NCBI GenBank assembly: GCA_035415725.1
Contig: DAOOGN010000065.1
Location: 1-25,129 of the forward strand
Length of the DNA: 25,129 bases
DNA from: DSWT01 sp035415725
GTDB lineage: Bacteria; Chloroflexota; Anaerolineae; B4-G1; SLSP01
Direction of reading: 5' to 3'
The notes below the pieces were generated by a model that was not told the origin of the DNA, made no database searches, and saw nothing but the letters and a program-made list of their open reading frames with translations. Both the position numbers and the translations under genes were made by a program. The number at the start of each line of letters is the position of its first letter. Position 1 is the stretch's first letter. Of the stretch, positions 22,222-25,129 are shown piece after piece.

Positions 22222-23877
22222 CTATTGTAACACTGCGCCTTCACTCGCCGATGTCACCATCCGCGCGTAGCGCGCCAGCCAGCCATGCTGGATTTTAGGC
22301 GGATGGGGTGTCCAGCCCGCGCGCCGCCGGGCGATTTCCGCATCGGAGACGTGCCATGTCAGGGTGCGCTGGGGGATGTCGATCTCGATGGCGTCCCCTT
22401 CCTGCACCAATCCAATGTTGCCGCCGCCGGCCGCCTCCGGTGAAACATGGCCCAGCGCCGCACCCCGCGTCGCGCCGGAAAACCGCCCGTCGGTGATGAG
22501 CGCCACACTGGCATCCAGGCCCATGCCGGAAAGCGTCGCGGTGGGCAGCAGCATCTCACGCATCCCCGGCGCGCCGCGCGGCCCCTCGTAGCGGATCACG
22601 ACCACATCGCCGGGGGAGATCGCGCCGCCGAGGATCGCCTCCAGCGCGGCTTCCTCGCCATCGAAAACGCGCGCCGGGCCGCAATGGTGCAACATCCCCG
22701 CCGCGACCGCTGCCGCCTTCACCACCGCGCCATCGGGTGCAAGATTGCCGTGCAAGATAGCGATGCCGCCTTCCGCGCTGTAGGGATTGTCCGCCGGGCG
22801 CAAAACGTCGCTGCGTCGCCGCGCCGTAGCGAGGTTTTCCCCTACCGTCTTGCCGGTCACGGTAGGGAGGTCAGTGTGCAGAACACCCTTGCCGCGCAGC
22901 TCGGCCATCACGGCGGGAATGCCGCCCGCCTCGTCCAAATCCTGAATGTGATGTGGCCCCGCCGGGCTGAGCTTGATAAGGTACGGCGTGCGTTTGCCGA
23001 TCATGTCGAACGTCTCCAGCGACAGCTTAACGTCGGCGTCGTGAGCGATGGCAGGCAGGTGGAGCACGGTGTTCGTCGAGCCGCCGAGCGCCATATCCAC
23101 CGCGATGGCGTTCTCGAAGGCCGCCGCCGTCATGATGTCCCGCGGGCAAAGGTGCGCTTCCAACAGTGCCATGACCTGCATCCCGGCTTGCTTCGCCAGG
23201 CGCAAGCGCGCTCCGCTGACGGCGGGAATCGTCCCGTTGCCGGGCAAGCCCATGCCGAGTGCCTCGGTCAGGCAATTCATCGTATTCGCGGTGAACATCC
23301 CGGCGCAGGAGCCGCAGCCGGGGCAGGCCGACATTTCCAATGCAGCCAGTTCCACATCGTCCAGCGCGCCGGTTTTGTACTTACCCACAGCTTCAAACAG
23401 CGCATTGAGGTCGATATCGGCGCCGGCGTAGCGTCCGGCGAGCATCGGTCCGCCGCTGACGAAAATCGCCGGGATATTCAACCGCCCGGCAGCCATCAAC
23501 ATCCCCGGCACAATCTTATCGCAATTGGGGATAAAGACCAGTCCGTCGAAGGCGTGGCCCATCACCATCGACTCGACCGCATCGGCAATCAACTCGCGGC
23601 TGGGCAGCGAGTAACTCATCCCCACGTGGCCCATCGCTATGCCGTCACATACGCCGATGACGTTGAACTCCAGCGGCGTCCCTCCTGCTATCCGCACGCC
23701 GGCCTTCACCGCAGCGGCGATCTGGTTGAGATGGGCGTGCCCCGGCACGATTTCGTTGAACGAGTTGACGATCCCGATAAGCGGGCGTTCCAATTCCTCC
23801 GGCGTCAACCCCGTCGCATAGAACAGACTGCGATGCGGGGCGCGCTCGAAACCTTTCTTGACTGAATCACTACGCAT
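22222..23877 (-). CDS. ilvD: dihydroxy-acid dehydratase
   Basis: 551 aa in the IlvD/Edd family. Start set at 23877 (MRSDSVKKGFERAPHRSLF) because AGGAGG lies 6 bp upstream; the longer frame to 24003 only reads through element copy E. Family motifs: GIVNSFNEIVPGHAHL, CDGIAMGHVGMSYSLPSREL, FIPNCDKIVPGM (Cys119, Lys121), CPGCGSCAGMFTANTMNCL (Cys191 region), ALGGSTNTVLHL, and a C-terminal TDGRFSGATRGAALGHVSPE. Cluster-ligand Cys residues are present; which Fe-S type (2Fe-2S or 4Fe-4S) it carries is open, since the first loop has PGH as in E. coli IlvD. It turns 2,3-dihydroxy-isovalerate or -methylvalerate into the 2-keto acid for IlvE. It is downstream of leuB and upstream of ilvE. Confidence 0.95.
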   Translation of the reverse strand: MRSDSVKKGFERAPHRSLFYATGLTPEELERPLIGIVNSFNEIVPGHAHLNQIAAAVKAGVRIAGGTPLEFNVIGVCDGIAMGHVGMSYSLPSRELIADAVESMVMGHAFDGLVFIPNCDKIVPGMLMAAGRLNIPAIFVSGGPMLAGRYAGADIDLNALFEAVGKYKTGALDDVELAALEMSACPGCGSCAGMFTANTMNCLTEALGMGLPGNGTIPAVSGARLRLAKQAGMQVMALLEAHLCPRDIMTAAAFENAIAVDMALGGSTNTVLHLPAIAHDADVKLSLETFDMIGKRTPYLIKLSPAGPHHIQDLDEAGGIPAVMAELRGKGVLHTDLPTVTGKTVGENLATARRRSDVLRPADNPYSAEGGIAILHGNLAPDGAVVKAAAVAAGMLHHCGPARVFDGEEAALEAILGGAISPGDVVVIRYEGPRGAPGMREMLLPTATLSGMGLDASVALITDGRFSGATRGAALGHVSPEAAGGGNIGLVQEGDAIEIDIPQRTLTWHVSDAEIARRRAGWTPHPPKIQHGWLARYARMVTSASEGAVLQ

Positions 23878-23901
23878 AAAAATCCTCCTGATACGTGAGC
23901 G

Positions 23902-23978
23902 GGTTTTGGTATGCCAGGCGCTCTGGAATGACGAGATAAATGTGTTTCTATACGTCCATCCCCCCTGCCCCCTCAGGG
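23902..23978 (-). repeat. partial element copy E (right-half core)
   Basis: Reverse complement reads GGGGGCAGGGGGGATGGACG, TATAGAAACACA, ATCTCGTCATTCCAGAGCG and CCTGGCATACCAAAACCCGC. It is closest to copy D, sharing CCAGAGCGyCTGGCAT, so D and E form a subfamily. Terminal repeats are missing. It fills most of the 106-bp spacer between leuB and ilvD; the ilvD ribosome site lies just outside it. Confidence 0.72.
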
Positions 23979-23983
23979 AGGGC

Positions 23984-25048
23984 TTAAAGTTGCTGACAGA
24001 CAACTGCTCCCATTTCCTCTGTATTGACCCGCTTCATCCCCGCGGTGTAAATATCCCGCGTGCGGTAACCCTCCGCGATGACATCGGCGACGGCCTTCTC
24101 CACAGCATCGGCCTCTTGACCCAGGCCGAAGGAATACCGCAGCAGTAACGCCACGCTCAAAATCGTCGCCAGCGGGTTAGCAATGCCTTCCCCGGCGATG
24201 TCGGGTGCACTGCCGTGGATCGGCTCGTAGACGCCATTGCTGCCCGCGCCCAATGATGCCGAGGCCAGCATCCCCATCGAGCCGGATAGCATGGAGGCTT
24301 CGTCGGTGAGGATGTCGCCGAACGTGTTCTCGGTCACGATCACGTCGAAGTCCGCCGGGCGGCGCAACAAGTGCATCGCGGCGGAGTCAACGAGCATAGA
24401 CTCCCACGTCACGTCGGGATAATCGGCGGCGACCGCCGTGACCACGCGCCGCCACAGCCGCGAGGACGCCAGCACGTTGGCCTTGTCCACCGAGGTGACC
24501 TTCTTCCGCCGCAAGCGCGCCAGCTCGAACGCCTTACGCGCGATGCGCTCGACCTCGTAATCTGCGTAGAGCATCGTATCGTAGGCGGTCATATCGTCAG
24601 GCGTGGCCTCCTTGCGCGGACCGAAGTACAGGCCGCCGGTCAGCTCACGCACCACGACCAAATCCACGCCGTCCAGTCGCTCCGGGCGCAGGGGAGATGC
24701 CTCGCGCAATTCCAGAAAGACCTGCACCGGGCGCAGGTTGGCGTAGAGGGCCAGCCCCTGGCGCAGGCCGAGCAGTCCTTGCTCCGGGCGCACTTTGGCG
24801 GTGGGATCGTCCCACTTGGGGCCGCCGACCGCACCGAGCAGCACGGCGTCGGCATGCCGACAGGCGTCGAGCGTGGAGGCAGGCAACGGATCGCCCGTCG
24901 CGTCGATGGCACACCCACCGATGAGATGATTCTCGAACGTGAAGGTGTGGCCGAATTTCGCCGCCACCGCACGCAGAACTTTGACGCCCTCGGCCACCAC
25001 GTCCACGCCGATGCCGTCGCCGGGAAGGGTTACGATGTTTGCTTGCAT
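23984..25048 (-). CDS. leuB: 3-isopropylmalate dehydrogenase
   Basis: 354 aa, the standard LeuB length. It oxidises and decarboxylates (2R,3S)-3-isopropylmalate with NAD+ in leucine synthesis. Visible motifs: LPGDGIGVDVV (8-18), LLGAVGGPKWDD (70-81), GLLGLRQGLALYANLRPV with substrate Arg residues, VVRELTGGLYFG, TSVDKANVLASSRLWR (Lys of the active site), DFDVIVTENTFGDILTDEAS with the metal Asp residues, and EPIHGSAPDIAG (NAD adenine loop). AAGGAG precedes the ATG by 7 bp. It is first of the leuB-ilvD-ilvE series within the window; leuC/leuD may lie upstream beyond the edge. Element copy F starts 28 bp before its start codon. Confidence 0.95.
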   Translation of the reverse strand: MQANIVTLPGDGIGVDVVAEGVKVLRAVAAKFGHTFTFENHLIGGCAIDATGDPLPASTLDACRHADAVLLGAVGGPKWDDPTAKVRPEQGLLGLRQGLALYANLRPVQVFLELREASPLRPERLDGVDLVVVRELTGGLYFGPRKEATPDDMTAYDTMLYADYEVERIARKAFELARLRRKKVTSVDKANVLASSRLWRRVVTAVAADYPDVTWESMLVDSAAMHLLRRPADFDVIVTENTFGDILTDEASMLSGSMGMLASASLGAGSNGVYEPIHGSAPDIAGEGIANPLATILSVALLLRYSFGLGQEADAVEKAVADVIAEGYRTRDIYTAGMKRVNTEEMGAVVCQQL

Positions 25049-25076
25049 AAAGTCTCCTTAAATGTTTACTAAATGT

Positions 25077-25129
25077 GTATCTATTCAGGCTCGTAAACCT
25101 GACGAAGCCACTTATTCCCTATGCCAGGT
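25077..25129 (-). mobile_element. element copy F (right end; continues beyond window)
   Basis: Begins with GTATCTATTCAGGC, the right terminal repeat in reverse. The visible 53 bp match the right end of copy B with about one mismatch (ACGAGCCTG for ACTAGCCTG). Such high identity suggests recent movement. It lies directly upstream of leuB. Confidence 0.85.

Noticed and set aside
22447..23865. 472-codon open frame on the plus strand
   Set aside because: It is a shadow of ilvD, rich in Arg/His, with no recognisable domain.
23878..24003. 42-residue N-terminal extension of IlvD
   Set aside because: It translates element copy E; AGGAGG at the downstream ATG and family length set the start at 23877.

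Overview
The window looks like chromosomal DNA from a free-living, GC-rich bacterium, most probably a member of the Chloroflexota (Anaerolineae/Caldilineae-like). That is inferred from the gene set (LarA homologue, GH130 mannosylglucose phosphorylase, CE7 esterase, PAS/GAF kinase, PPDK-like ATP-grasp protein) and from the intergenic style: G/C-tract hairpins, 15-bp tandem repeats and an Rhs core relic. No marker gene fixes the taxon. No tRNA, rRNA, CRISPR array or phage gene was seen.

Layout. 1-766: a 62-bp tandem array (about 8 copies, running off the left edge), a dead Rhs C-terminal fragment and a structured tail. 767-3430: on the minus strand, a broken GH31 glycosidase split by a MITE-like insertion, followed by an intact LarA-family nickel enzyme. 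3455-5639: a TM1586-type nitroreductase (+) and a membrane-anchored Band 7/SPFH protein (-). 5983-12757: a carbohydrate locus. On the minus strand one 1311-codon frame joins an MFS transporter to a GH9 hydrolase through 15-bp tandem repeats. Divergent from it on the plus strand are a GH130 phosphorylase and a CE7 acetyl esterase. Together these suggest uptake and largely intracellular breakdown of (acetylated) beta-mannan or glucomannan oligosaccharides. 12919-19540: a 1322-aa soluble PAS/GAF histidine kinase (-) and, divergent, a PPDK-like ATP-grasp protein (+). 19797-25048: leuB, ilvD, ilvE and gdhA in that transcriptional order on the minus strand, i.e. branched-chain amino acid synthesis followed by glutamate dehydrogenase.

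The most unusual thing is a dispersed family of small non-coding elements. Two full copies (322 and 345 bp) and five partial copies fall in almost every intergenic space. They have terminal inverted repeats GTAACTATTCAG / GTATCTATTCAG, interior C-tract/G-tract hairpins, and one clean 8-bp target duplication. GTAA ends plus an 8-bp duplication point to IS66-family transposases as the likely mobilising enzyme (inference; no transposase lies in the window). One copy sits inside the GH31 relic, and its exact removal would restore the reading frame. Others sit just upstream of mgp and leuB, and one lies just upstream of ilvD.
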